From Liolophura sinensis (Eukaryota > Mollusca > Polyplacophora > Chitonida > Chitonidae), in the NCBI RefSeq assembly GCF_032854445.1, contig NC_088304.1, positions 12,037,704 to 12,101,703 of the forward strand: a stretch of 64,000 nt of DNA. The letters run 5' to 3'. Made by a program: the position numbers and the translations under genes. A model generated the notes under the pieces. That model was given only the letters and a program-made list of their open reading frames with translations, was not told where the DNA came from and did not search any database. Below, piece by piece: positions 12,177 to 22,796 of this stretch (position 1 is its first letter; each line of letters begins with the position of its first letter).

Positions 12177-12192
12177 TTCATTTACAGTTCGT
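12177..12192 (+). repeat. Target-site duplication, left copy (upstream acceptor duplicate)
   Basis: TTCATTTACAG followed by TTCGT, the left twin of 12399-12414. It is a spare 3' splice site whose use would read into the SINE. Confidence 0.85.
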
Positions 12193-12391
12193 AATGACCC
12201 AGGAGTCTCTCACCAATACAGTCGCTGTGAGTTCAAATCCAGTTCATGCTGGCTTCCTCTCTGGCTGTATGTGGGAAGGTCTGTCAGCAACATGCGGATG
12301 GTCGTGGGTTTCCACCCACCATAATGCTGGCCGCCATCGTATAAGTGAAATATTCTTGAGTATGACGTAAAACACCAATCAAATAAATAGT
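12193..12391 (+). mobile_element. SINE family 1 copy inserted at the HGH1 terminal-exon acceptor
   Basis: A 5'-truncated SINE (starts AATGACCCAGGAG; B box GAGTTCAAATCC; tail GTATAAGTGAAATATTC, ending CAAATAAATA). It is flanked by a 16-bp direct repeat: TTCATTTACAGTTCGT (12177-12192) and TTCATTTACAGTTTGT (12399-12414), 15/16 identical. That is a textbook target-site duplication, and it contains the splice acceptor itself. Confidence 0.88.
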
Positions 12392-12398
12392 AAATTAA

Positions 12399-12414
12399 TT
12401 CATTTACAGTTTGT
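12399..12414 (+). repeat. Target-site duplication, right copy (acceptor next to the exon)
   Basis: TTCATTTACAG followed by TTTGT; the AG here directly abuts the HGH1 terminal exon. Confidence 0.85.
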
Positions 12415-12700
12415 GCAATACTAAACCAGGAAGGCAGTTGGTGAAAGCAAGAACAGCTATGTGATAATGCGAGAGCTGTACAAGTGGGAGAAAAACGACA
12501 CATGTCGAGAAACCCATCCACGATCTGATTGACATTTGATTGGAGAGGAGCCATCTCAAGAACATGAGACCCTCAAAGAGGTGGAGGTGCCAGCAGGTCT
12601 TGTCAAGAAATTCACACAAGATGATTCCGAAAGAAAGGCACAGTTTCATGATCCAAGGACATCTACAATGACATGCTGGTGTGGTAGAAACCATTTTTGA
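12411..12700 (+). pseudogene. HGH1: HGH1 homolog, terminal exon with several frame breaks
   Basis: Just after TTCATTTACAG, three reading frames together spell the HGH1 C-terminus: CNTKPGRQLVK, NSYVIMRELYKWEK, IHDLIDI and LIGEEPSQEHETLKEVEVP, stopping at TGA 12698-12700. Putting them in one frame needs about four single-base changes: an extra T at the exon start, a missing base after GTGAAAGC (about 12444), an extra C in AAACCC (about 12508) and a missing T in ACATTTG (about 12532). Three of these sit in short homopolymers, as consensus errors often do, and exons 1 and 2 are clean. So this could be a working exon with sequencing errors or a decaying gene. AATAAA at 12740-12745, 40 bp past the stop, is a plausible polyadenylation signal. 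Confidence 0.75.
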
Positions 12701-12745
12701 AACAAAAACCATTTTGCAAAAAGAATTGACCACTTTTCTAATAAA

Positions 12746-14937
12746 TTCCACTTTTGAAATTGACACAACCTTGTGACACCCCCATGTTCTTTTAAACTAA
12801 CTGCTTTTGAGAAATTTTTTTTATCCAAAATGAACTTACTTTGATTCATAAACAGTCTATTTATTTCAAATATAGCAGGCTGGATTATGTCAAAAGTGGC
12901 CCATCTTTCTTTTTTTATTTCAAAAATGGCATTTTTATTCAAGTTTATAAGAATCCAGGGAGCTACTCATCTGAAACTTCTTCCAACATTGGCCAGGCGA
13001 ATTCTTCCAATTGAGAGACAAGAATGTTCAGAATGAAACAGGTTTGCCAAAGACCTGAATAATCATGAATAAATGTCTGACTCATGAATTGTCATAACCA
13101 CAAAATTTTTAAGATTTTTTCCAGAAAGCTGTGAAAAAAGTCATGAAGTTTCTCTTCTCTGAGCTTTTTCATATGCACATATACATGCATTTTGTTAGTG
13201 TTAGTATTAGGGCATGTTCATAACATGAACCATTTGTTTTTTCTCGTTTTTTTTTTCAAAGAATTAATGAAAAATCAAGTTATAGGGCAAATAGGCCGAA
13301 AATGTAATTCATTATCTGACGTTCATTAATTACCTAACGATATAAAAACTTGCAAAAATGTGTGCCATGTGATGTTTTTTTCTTGAAGTTTTTCTGAAGG
13401 ACAAGACCGGATCCTGTATCCAACCATGAAAAAGTACAGTATGTTACGAACAAAAGGCTAGTTGCTAGGGTACTTTGTTAGAAATGTCTTCTTATCCCTA
13501 GGCCTAACGCGTTGTCATGTTGACTTCACCATTCACCTGCATGTCGACTGAGCTGGGGGGGGGGGGGGGGGGGGGGGGGGGGTGGGGGGCGGGGGTCTTT
13601 GCATTACATGTGTAACAGTTCATCATTTATAAGTAAATGGATAAATAATAAATGTTGTGGCCCTAAAAAAATGGAGCGTTTTTCCCTAGTCTACTAGCCA
13701 TACACCGAAACATCCTGACCAAATTACTAGGGCGGTATCATAGACAGGTATTATAATAATAATGGTATGGAAACTGTGAAAGTGAAACCTTAGAGGCAAT
13801 TCCAAATTATACAATATAATTTTGTGACTTACAGTTTCCCCAGTATTATGTCATCGTACCTTCCAATTGAACGTCAGCATTCATAACATCAAAGGAGCTC
13901 TCAGAATTAGACAAAGTGACTAAACTTAAACATAGACGAAATTTTATGTCATTTAAAAGTTTTTTATACACATAATCTGTTTTCGATTTGCCATTCTTAT
14001 TCCCAGAGAGTGGCATATTTATTTTACATTTAGTACAATATTGAATGTAGACTGTTTATTTGTTTCATTAATAACTGATGTCCAAATACATAAAAAAAAT
14101 TTACACTAGATTTGTGTTCATGAGTATGTTTTTTTTATATGTACTAATGCACCCGCCGTGAAGGAATGTCAGCTGTCCTTCGTCAGGGATTTGTAAAAAC
14201 AGAGACAGAGATTGGTAAAAACAGAGATTGGTAGCGCGCTTATAATCCGTGGGTTACAAAAGGTGAGGTTCAATTTGTAGATTCCCCCGCTCTCACTTCT
14301 TGTAGGGCTTTAGTGGAAAGGCCTGTTTGGTATACATGTACTAGAAAAATGCTGAAAGAAGGAGTGGTGCCGACAGTCCACGCAGAGGGAGTGGGTACAT
14401 GAACGTCAAAAACGCTCTCTAGTAACTAGTAACAAGGTCGATGGTTTTACCCAGGTTACTCCAACCACAAACGGTCCAGCGTGATATGCACGTTATCAGT
14501 ATTATGTGGAAATTATCCACAGCGATTAAGCAAACGCATTTAAGATTATACACTGCTGACTTTTTGGACAGATAATCGTACTCAAACCACTGGTCAAAGG
14601 TATAAAGCTCGGCATTCACCGGTTGTTTTAAGACTTTGTTACTAGATTTAACGTTAAGCCAAGTTTCAGTTTCGTACTTCGCTCAAAAACAAATGCGTGA
14701 CAGTATATTAAATATGACCTAAATCTGCTGCTGTTATACTTTTGACTTTGGGCAACTGTATATTGGCTCTGAGTTTGGGTAGAATCTCAAATATAAAATA
14801 TGATTTAATACCAGTATTAGCTAATACACTTTCAAAAACTCGGTCGAGATCTTAACACTCGACTCAAATGACCTGGCCGTAAGCAGTTGGTCGTAATCGC
14901 TACATGGTTTTGGATTGAACTGGCATAACAAGTAGAC
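12746..14937. other. Gene-free interval downstream of HGH1
   Basis: AT-rich sequence without recognisable exons. It contains a 28-base G run (13555-13582) that continues as GTGGGGGG. A weak tRNA-like B box (GAGGTTCAATT) near 14269 resembles the family at 24505. Confidence 0.5.
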
Positions 14938-15107
14938 CGATTCCAGTTAAGTCACGTGGAATCCAGTTAAGTCACGTTGATTCCAGTTAAGTCACGTTGA
15001 ATCCAGTTAAGTCACTTTGGTTCCAGTTAAGTCACGTTGAATCCAGTTAAATCACGTTGATTCCAGTTAAGTCGATTTGATTCCAGTGAAGTCGCGTCGA
15101 TACCAGT
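14938..15107 (+). repeat. ~19-21-bp tandem repeat
   Basis: About nine copies of ATTCCAGTTAAGTCACGTTG with alternating GATTCC/GAATCC starts. Copies at the 3' end carry more substitutions (AAATCAC, GTCGATTTG, GTCGCGTCG). Confidence 0.85.
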
Positions 15108-16556
15108 TACCGCCTTGCCTCCTTACCTCCTTTAGGTCATTTATCGTAGATCACAGAGAATGTGGTCCCCGCGTTATCTGGTGTCCTTTGTAAATTGAAC
15201 AAGTGTTCAAACAAAAAATATTGTTGGGAGAACCAACAAAACGTGCTTTAAAGATTCAAAAGAAAAGCAAATTAATTACAACGGGCGGACTGATGTATAT
15301 AAATATAACTTTCCCGTGGACCAAAGCTGAGGAATATGGAAGTTTATGCGAAAATTGTAGAAGTTAAAAAGGAAGGAAGACAATGGAGAAGAAAGATAAT
15401 AAAGAATACAATACTTACTCTGATTCATAATGTTAAACTCCCTAAGCAACATGTTTTCGAAATCAAGACTTCACTGCCTCGGATGACGTTATAATTATTC
15501 AAAAAGCGATGAGATGCGGGATAAGGAGTCCAGTATGCTTTTAAACAGAATAAAACCTGTTACCTTATATTCTAGGTAATCGACTTTGCGTTGAGCCCTG
15601 TTTCTGACACTGTCCAGCTTGAAATTGTTTTCAAGTTATGGTGGTAATATAACCTAAGTAAACAGGACATTCATTTTGTCTCCTGTAGCCATGTGATCTC
15701 ACGGCAGTATGCCTTCGATGTGGACAAGAAATCATTGTTTATTCGCGGGGACAGAAAAATAAACTTTGTCACAGTTGAAGGTTGCTTGACCGCTTGAGTA
15801 CAGCCTTAATTAAACAGTTTACTCTCCACGCCCAATCGTTCGGCATGAAACTTTTTGAATAATTGTAAACGAACAGACATACAGGCCTATCAACCGTCAC
15901 CAGCATGGACGTTCCGGGTCAATAACCGCAAGGCCAATTCTCAAATCTACATTTAACACAAACCACCAAGGAACTAAAAAAATATGTAAAGTATGAAACT
16001 AAGAATCCTGCAAAAGATGCAGACAACAGTTTCAGCGATGACGGGAAAACGCAAGAAATGATTTAAATCAGTATCCAAATCGTGTGCCATGTTAGTTGTA
16101 AATTGTAGATAAGCAAAATATCTATCTCAGTTGCGCTTTGTTAGCATCTGTTCACATATCCAACGTGCCGATCTACCTCACATGATAGATTAGATTGCTC
16201 CTAGCCCCATGAAATCATTCGTAGGCAATTATCTCTTAGTCTGGAAAAGGTGATTAATATGGAATAAGCAGATAGCATTTTCTTATGGACGGTTAAAACA
16301 TATCACTGTTCAGAGCTTGTGGTGTTACGTGCCAATGACAAAATGCAGTTTTGTAATGCATGACTGATTTGAGCAACAGCTGAATGCAGGCAACGAACCA
16401 CAAACGTACTGTTTCCTTACAATGTGCATGAAGTCAACATGACGACACAAACATCATGTATAAACCCAAAACTGGGCCTCATGTGGGTCTTTATGTACTG
16501 ATCCCACAAGTCACTACACGCAATTACGTGTAGCCTATATTATAAACGGGCGTATA
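15108..16556. other. Gene-free interval between the 21-bp array and the minus-strand sulfotransferase
   Basis: I recognise no exon, SINE or array here. It probably includes the 3' UTR of the minus-strand sulfotransferase just left of 16557. Confidence 0.5.
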
Positions 16557-17707
16557 GATTCAAAATGTCGTCATCATTAAATATAGACCGGTTCGGGAAA
16601 ATATAATCAGGCTGCGGGTTATAATCAAACAGTAAGAATCAGGCAGTAAAGCCCTTCTAACCTCCATGAGAATGTGCAGTGGGATGATCACGAAAGGCCT
16701 TGGTAAGAATTTCGTGCCGGTATTGCGCGCGACTGCCCGGAAATGAGTGCTCTGCATACAATTTTAAGGCTTTTTGACAAAGTTCATCCTTAATTGTCTT
16801 CGCATTCTTGGACGTCAATGTTTTGGAGAATGGTGGGATTTCCGAGTCTGGTTTTATGTAACCCTTGGCTTTAAACGCATACCAGAGTCTCCACAAATCC
16901 CTGTCACCATCCACACAGCCACGCAGTCGAACAGAGTGGTTTAAAAAAAATATCAACGGTTTTGACGATGTCAGCTTTTACAGCAGATTCACTTGTCCGC
17001 TGAAGTAAATTTTATCTTCAAGCCTTGCTCTTTTAATTATCTCCACAGTGGTCATTTAGAAACGTTTCCGTCTTGCCTATAAACTTGTAACCATAGGAAC
17101 AAGGGCTGCACAGTTTGTAGATTGGAGTCCAGTGATGATCAGATTCAAGTTTCGTGCCTGGCGACTCCATAGCTAAAAACAGTTCCAGGAATTCTTGGAA
17201 AGTAAAGTCATGGCCGCATTTCATGGCAAATTGGGAAGGGTTTGGCCGGTTGTAACGTATACTCACACTTCCCATGCGTAACCAGTAAAAACTATTAGGC
17301 ATGACGAATTTATCCACGTAGGCTGAAAACAAACGCGCATATGGATCCCGAACAAAGAGAAACAAATGACTGTCTTGAAGCCATTCGTCTCTCGACTTAA
17401 GTGGAAGTTGTTTGAAATTTGTCAACCTGACCTTCCGTTGCAATTTTTCGCCGTACTTGTCCCACATGTGGTAAGGCGAGCGCGTGGCGTTCTGTTTGTC
17501 TTGCAGTACGGCGAAAGCGCCGTACCAAAAGGAAGAGCCAATCTTGGGAACGTTGCAATAGCTGAGCTTGTGCCTGGGGTCCACCAGTATCCTGCTGTTA
17601 ACTAGGCCCCGGTTTGTGCTCAGGTCCGTGATCAATTTGAGCAGTGTTGATCGACATTGCCTATGAAGCAGGGCCAACCTTTGCTTTGGCCCATCGATTT
17701 GAAACAC
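16557..17707 (-). pseudogene. Carbohydrate sulfotransferase B, coding exon 3, with frame-shifting indels
   Basis: Acceptor TTATTTTCAG ends at 17708. The frame is clean for about 650 bp and carries the PAPS-binding motifs of the Sulfotransferase_2 (CHST) family: SYCNVPKIGSSFWYGAF (5'-phosphosulfate loop) and FLFVRDPYARLFSAYVDKF (3'-phosphate site), then HWTPIYKLCSPCSYGYKFIG. Against the plus-strand paralog it then shows five length changes: +1 (about 17048), -1 (about 17005), +1 (about 16945), +1 (about 16687) and -1 (about 16637). Read straight through, the protein stops soon after FLND. Homology across frames continues to the paralog's C-terminus (EHSFPGSRAQYRHEILTKAF, then decayed ends). 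It may be a young pseudogene or a real gene with consensus errors. Confidence 0.82.
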
Positions 17708-17904
17708 CTGAAAATAAATTAGATAGACTGATAAAATGCATTTGTGTAGTATATAACACTGAGAAAACATCTGAGTCAGCACTGAGTAACGGTGACTCGC
17801 TGGTTGGAGCATTTGGGAATTCAGTGAGCCTTTTGACTCATATTCAGTTCTGACCCCGTCATTATAATCTTGAGTGAGTCATTTCATACATCTTTAGGAC
17901 CGCT

Positions 17905-18190
17905 TTTGTAGCTCAGTGGTTTGAGCGTCTATCCGGAAGTCAGGAGACCGGGGGATGAAACCCGAGTCGGTTCATACCAAAGAATGGTACTTGTTACTGT
18001 CTCGCTTGGCGCTCGTTAGTCTACTCTGAGGTTAGAGCCAGGAAACAGGACTGGTTGTCTCGGTGTAAGTATAACGTGTCATGCTGTCATGCCCGGTGTC
18101 TACGCATTAATTGTGGCAGCCAGGAGGCTCGGGTGAAAAATCACAATGTCTTATTTCCTCCGCCAGTAATTATGGAGCACGTAACACTTC
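17905..18190 (+). mobile_element. tRNA-derived SINE, family 3
   Basis: A-box-like GTAGCTCAGTGGTTTGAGCG, then AGTCAGGAGACCGGGGGATG and GAGTCGGTTCATACC. The 46920-47103 copy shares GAGTCGGGAGACC, AACCCGAGT..GGTCATACCAAAGA and GGTGTCTGGTG-like 3' sequence. The tRNA-like head makes it a SINE rather than a tRNA gene, since no complete cloverleaf can be drawn. Confidence 0.65.
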
Positions 18191-18692
18191 CCATACATCA
18201 AATTTAAAAAAACAAATATAGCCGAGACTTCATTCTCACAACACATCTTTTCCACAGAGAGACAATGTAAAGGAAAAATCAACAAATGCTGTAGCTTGAG
18301 TTATTCAGGAAACGGGGGGAGAGAAACAGATCTAAACAGCCATAGTCATGCTTTTCTAAGGTGCAATGATCAATTTCTTTCTGTAATTCTTATGAAGACA
18401 TGGGATGCGCCATGTAAAAGCAACCGGAAACACGGTGTCACGTGATATACACTTAAAATGCAAACCATGATTTGCATGACGTAAGCGGAAACAACTGTGT
18501 GTCATCGGGTTATAGAAATAGCCCGCGCGCCTGACTGGTTAAAACTGATAACATTTATACTTCGATATTACGATTATGCAACATCAGAAAGAAAAAAAGT
18601 TATGCTTTTTAAAAGTCACGTGGGAGACTTTATTGATGCATATTTACATTTGGTCTGGTGTTGTCTTATGTTTTCGTGACTCTAGTTTGATT

Positions 18693-18961
18693 TTGATTTG
18701 ATTTGATTTGATTGGTGTTTTACGCTGTACTCAAGAATATTTCACTTATACGACGTCGACCAGCATCATGGTGGGTGGAAACCGGACGGAGCCCTGGGGA
18801 AACCCACGCCCATCCGCAGGTTGCTGACAGACCTTCCCACTTATGGCCGGAGAGGACGCCAGCATAAGCTGGACTTGAACTCACAGCGACCGCATTGGTG
18901 GGGGACTCTTGGGTCATTACGCTGTGCTAGCGCGCTAACCAACTGAGCCACGAGGCCCCGA
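18693..18961 (-). mobile_element. SINE family 1, full-length copy
   Basis: On the minus strand: GGGGCCTCGTGGCTCAGTTGG head with a perfect A box, B box GAGTTCAAGTCC, body with CCCACCATGATG, tail GTATAAGTGAAATATTCTTG and a (CAAAT)n end. This is one of the least decayed copies in the window and a good reference for the family. Confidence 0.9.
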
Positions 18962-19093
18962 CTCCAGTTTGAGGCAGCATCTACATGTGTTCAAAGTCTT
19001 TCCTTTTATGGAGTACATGTTCATAATTCAGAACAATCTTGTTTTGTTCGGGAATAAGAACAAATCCTAATATATCTTTGCACATATACTTAC

Positions 19094-19155
19094 TTTCTGG
19101 GCTGATTTATTCAGAATGTTTGCTCTTGGCTTTGTCTTCTTTGATGTGGTAAACT
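19094..19155 (-). CDS. Carbohydrate sulfotransferase B, coding exon 2 (stem)
   Basis: 62-nt exon with acceptor TTTGAATTTGCAG (ends 19156) and donor GTAAGTATATG (starts 19093). It encodes EFTTSKKTKPRANILNKSAQK, a basic stem region. Length, phase (1 in, 0 out) and even the donor sequence are the same as in the plus-strand paralog (EFVQTKITKPKADTLSKSVKK), so the exon is recognised by its twin. Intact. Confidence 0.85.
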
Positions 19156-19794
19156 CTGCAAATTCAAAGTAGATACCGAATACACATTGGCAGTTCAACA
19201 CAGAAAAACATTCCTTTACCTAGCGCATGCTTTTCAGAAGCCCTACAGACAGGAGGTGTTCTATATATATGTAAGTCCCAGCAATTATTATTAAATCGGA
19301 TAAGTTGTTATTTGATAACACTGAGATATCTGATGAAGAAAACGTGATAGGCCTCCTGTAGAGCAGCCAAACGGCGTATTCGCCTCAAGGCCCATATTTA
19401 TCAAGCGTCTACAAACACAGCAACTGCAAATGCTTTGCTATTAAAATGCTTTGCTCTGGGAAGTTAAAACACCAGTTTTTTTTTAATTTGAACACCTTCT
19501 AATATTCTTTTCGACAGAACAATATACCAGCAATGAGTTCTCTCCTCTCCTTAAGTTTTCCTTTAGGCGCTTGCAACGTATGAGTCAACCTACATTGCTT
19601 GATAAATGCGAGCGAAGTGCCCGTATTTGTCAAACGTCTTAAGACAAGTCAAATATTCAAACAAACTTGCGCACTATTTCTAGAAAGCTTAAAATTTGTT
19701 TACTGACAATTAACTGCAGGACAATGAAACAACCACCTTATGAGTTGCATATTCGCTGTAAAGTCTACCGGTCAACTACTTTCTATTTTTAAGA

Positions 19795-19905
19795 CCTGTT
19801 AGTCGAGTGGTCTAGACGGTTAACATGTATTGCTGGCGATTTGGTGCCTGGCTTTGAGGACGCTGATTCGAAACCCACAGTGGTCTCAGCCTATTATCAG
19901 CACTA
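19795..19905 (+). mobile_element. tRNA-like SINE head
   Basis: GTTAGTCGAGTGGTCTAGACGG followed 50 bp later by GATTCGAAACCCACAG, an A-box/B-box pair resembling a class II (Ser/Leu-like) tRNA. The acceptor stem does not pair, so a functional tRNA gene is unlikely. Confidence 0.4.
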
Positions 19906-20629
19906 GAATCTATGCCATATTCAGAAAGTGTAATCCCTATTAACGATAATACTGTCACTTTATGAGTTATTTCTCATTCTAAGTTCGGCTTTTTAAGGAG
20001 CTTGCAATTTATGATTTAAGTCTTTGGTCAATACGGGCGTAGGAGTTTATGCTGTAATCTAACCATCCCACCATTTAACGAGGATATGCTTGAGATTTTT
20101 GACCAAAAATCCCCTTTTTTTAATCAAATCAAGTATTCCGTATTTATCAAGAATATTTGATTTGATAAACGAATATTTCTTTCAGTAAATATCAGACTAG
20201 TGCCTGTACTATCTATTGTGCCAAAAAGCTTCCGAAGTTAGTTTGATCCACTTCATATGTTTTAGGAACGATAATGAACGGTAACACGTGCACAGTCGAT
20301 ACTGATTTTTGTGGACGGTAATTATTTGGACTATTCTAAAAAAAAATAGCAAAACTTCGATCGGATTTACTCTGATCGATTTTTTGCCCAGATTCTCCGG
20401 TACAGTCTCTCTAAAAACAAAATCATGTCCACTGAAACTATTCTCTTTTGAGAAGACGAACTGATGATGATTTACACAAAAAGTAAATTGAGTCCATGAC
20501 TAAAATTAATAACTTTGATTCTGTTACAGTTCTATTAATATTAAACGCGTGGTTTGATGTTCGTTTGAAAATGTCATTTTCAGCACTAAAAGTCAAAAAA
20601 TATTCCGACTTTTTCTTGAACACTAGGTG

Positions 20630-21127
20630 TTAATCCGAATATCCAGTGCTGTTATTCTTTAGCAACAAAAAGATGATTTCATTTCTTTAGTTTAATAATC
20701 TGCTCACGCCGTAGATCATGTTAAGTAGTACCTCGCTATCTGACGGGTGTGGATGTCAAAACCCATTAAATCTGAAGGGTGTCGATGTCAAAACCCATGA
20801 AAGTACAATCACCACATTTAATGGACAATGCAGGACAGTGTGTATTATACGTATTATTTAATCAATACCTGTAAAGTTTGATAACCTGAGAAGCTATCTA
20901 TAATAAATGTGGAGGATAAATTCTCACACCTGCATGATTGTAGAGAGTTGTTATATTACATGTGCTCTCATCACAAGGCGATCCGAGGGCCTCAGTGGCG
21001 GTGCGGTGAGGAATGCTATAGTGCAGAACCGTAACTCAGAAGCCTCTGCCAGTGCGGGCGCTATGAGTCCAGCTCATGCTGGCTTCATCTTCAGTCTTAC
21101 GCGGGAAGGTCTGACAGCAACCTGCTT
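20630..21127 (+). repeat. ~500-bp duplicated block, copy 1 (with embedded SINE)
   Basis: Shares ordered blocks with 28052-28570: GGGTGTGGATGTCAAAACCC, TCACACCTGCATGATTGT, TTATATTACATGTGCTCTCA. Both then enter a SINE fragment at the same point (GGCCTCAGTGG, here 20990-21127), so the SINE was present before the duplication. Confidence 0.75.
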
Positions 21128-21332
21128 ATGTCCACGTACAGGTTTTCGAAAAGTTCTGTTGATAGTAAACACGTGTCTTGATGTTCGTTTGAAACGTGTA
21201 ATGATATCTAACTAGAAAGAAAATAAATATTCAGCACTAAAAACGAAAATGTTGTGACTTTTACTTGTTACCAAACAGACACTTTTTGAGGGGTTTGAAA
21301 ACATATACGGTAATAATATTTTCTTCCCTTAC

Positions 21333-21414
21333 CATGAGTCCTAGACTGTAGAATGATGATTACACCTGTGCCGAAGAGGAGTACTAGGAAGAAGGCTGTC
21401 TGTGTGAACTTCAT
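21333..21414 (-). CDS. Carbohydrate sulfotransferase B, coding exon 1 (signal anchor)
   Basis: ATG at 21414-21412; donor GTAAGG starts at 21332. The 82 nt encode MKFTQTAFFLVLLFGTGVII…, a short cytoplasmic tail followed by a hydrophobic segment (residues 7-23), the type II signal anchor of a Golgi sulfotransferase. The paralogous exon at 44667 has identical length and phase and shares MKF…FLV.LFGTG. A conserved acceptor TCCCGTCAG lies 18 nt upstream (ends 21433), so a non-coding 5' exon is expected further upstream. Intact. Confidence 0.85.
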
Positions 21415-21483
21415 GGCGAGAATGAGGTGGACCTGACGGGAAACAATACAGCGGGTGAAATCGTAATGATATATAATATAAAA

Positions 21484-21615
21484 GACTTACAGCATAAAGA
21501 GTAGAACCAGAGCTGCTCTGCATCACTGTGATGATTGGTAAATGATAGCCGCTGAAATACGACCTCTTGTCAAGTTACCTCCGTTGGGTTTTATTCCACT
21601 AGTCAATGTAAATGT
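21484..21615 (-). repeat. Dispersed ~120-bp element ending in a donor-like GTAAGTC
   Basis: On the minus strand it ends …TCTACTCTTTATGCT/GTAAGTCTTTTA. Copies ending the same way lie at about 41935, 49680 and 55310, all on the minus strand. This copy lies 52 bp upstream of the conserved acceptor before sulfotransferase B exon 1, which raises the possibility that it serves as a 5' UTR exon (58-nt intron). That is unproven. Confidence 0.5.
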
Positions 21616-22295
21616 TTTAATAGTGCCAAACCACTATAATCTAATGACTAATCAGAATTATGTACGAACCATGCAAAAAGAAACAGTTTTCAATGATGTT
21701 GGAAAGACGCAAGCAATGTTCTAGGCAAATGAATCTAACGTTTAACAAACAGATGACAACAAACTGTTGACCAAATCAACAGGTTATTTTTCAAGTGTAT
21801 CAACTTACCCAAAAAGTCCTGTTTTACCAAAGCCGCACTTGTGGCGTCTGCACACAGGCCATTTTGAAATCTAAACCTCAAAAATACCGTAGAAATACAT
21901 CACTGGCTCACAAAAAATTGGTCCAACTGTGAGGTCAGACCTTACTGGCCCAGTTTTACACATTTGATAACACTATTAGCTGGTTTGATGTGTATATCTG
22001 ATGACCTTATAGTACAATACAGCGCTGAAGAATGATCAGTATGGGACATCGCATGTTTGGCGCAACCACTGCGCTGTGTGTAGGACAACAAAGAACGGCC
22101 AGATGTTTTCTAACGGCAAGGCTACGCCGTTGGTTACGGTGGGAAGGGCCAACGTTTTTGATCACCTTTTTAAAAGACTTATGATACCGAGGGCTTACTT
22201 TGTATTATATGGGGGGGGAGGGGGGGGGGGGTATTATAGGTCACTGTGGTATGGTATGGAACCATTTAAAAACCTTTATTCGTTCAATTTATTTA
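21616..22295. other. Gene-free interval
   Basis: Unremarkable AT-rich DNA apart from a near-pure G run at 22211-22231. No exon recognised. Confidence 0.5.
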
Positions 22296-22480
22296 TCTTT
22301 TTTCTTTTGATTAGTGTTTTACACCGCGGTCAAGATTATTTCACTTATACCTCGGCGGCCAGTATTATGGTGAGAGAAAACCGGGCAATGCCAGGGGAAA
22401 AGTCACGGCCGGCCGGAGAATGGCAAAAGACTCCTGAGTCAGTGTGCTCCACTAGCACGATAGTACTAGGCCACGGGGAC
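22296..22480 (-). mobile_element. SINE family 1, internally deleted copy
   Basis: Tail part (TTAGTGTTTTACACCG, ATTTCACTTATAC, CAGTATTATGGTGAG, AAAACCGGGC) followed directly by head-like sequence (GACTCCTGAGTCA…GTACTAGGCCACGGGG). The B-box region is missing. Confidence 0.6.
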
Positions 22481-22635
22481 CCATTCAATCTTTCAAATGA
22501 CACCAAGTGGCAATGGTTACAAGAGGTGCATAATATATGGACATATATTCACCTGTACGAAATCTCAGTCTGGACACACTTTTGGCAAACCTGTCTCACT
22601 TCCACCATTGTTGAGAAAATTTATATTTGAATATT

Positions 22636-22710
22636 TAAGATAAGTGTTGTCTGATTGAAGATAAGTGCTGTTCGTTTTGAGATAAGTGTTGTCTGTTTTA
22701 ATATAAGTGT
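22636..22710 (+). repeat. Short tandem repeat, ~25 bp
   Basis: Four imperfect copies of GATAAGTGTTGTCTGTTTTA. Confidence 0.7.
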
Positions 22711-22796
22711 TGACGGCCATTGTACGAGTTAGTTAAATTTTAACATTGACTTCTTCTTTGCCTAAGTTGGGCCTTACATCCATTGTATAACACTGT

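Larger units (their letters stand above)
17708..19093 (-). other. Sulfotransferase B intron 2
   Basis: 1386-nt intron. It contains a tRNA-derived SINE of a second type (17905-18190) and a full SINE of family 1 (18693-18961), one in each orientation relative to the gene. Confidence 0.7.
19156..21332 (-). other. Sulfotransferase B intron 1
   Basis: 2177-nt intron. It holds a tRNA-like SINE head near 19795-19900 (GATTCGAAACCC B box), part of a duplicated block shared with 28052-28570 (20630-21127), and an internal repeat. The internal repeat is sequence near 20525-20615 (TTTGATGTTCGTTTGAAA, TTCAGCACTAAAA) that recurs at 21158-21270. Confidence 0.65.

Noticed and set aside
13555-13592. G-quadruplex regulatory element
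   Set aside because: A pure G run of uncertain length next to no gene start; more likely a simple repeat or sequencing artefact.
17905-17980. A tRNA gene
   Set aside because: A-box and B-box-like motifs are present but acceptor and T stems do not pair, and the related copy at 46920 shows it is a SINE head.
22076-22630. 184-codon frame
   Set aside because: Runs through a poly-G stretch (poly-Gly) and the antisense of a SINE; not a gene.
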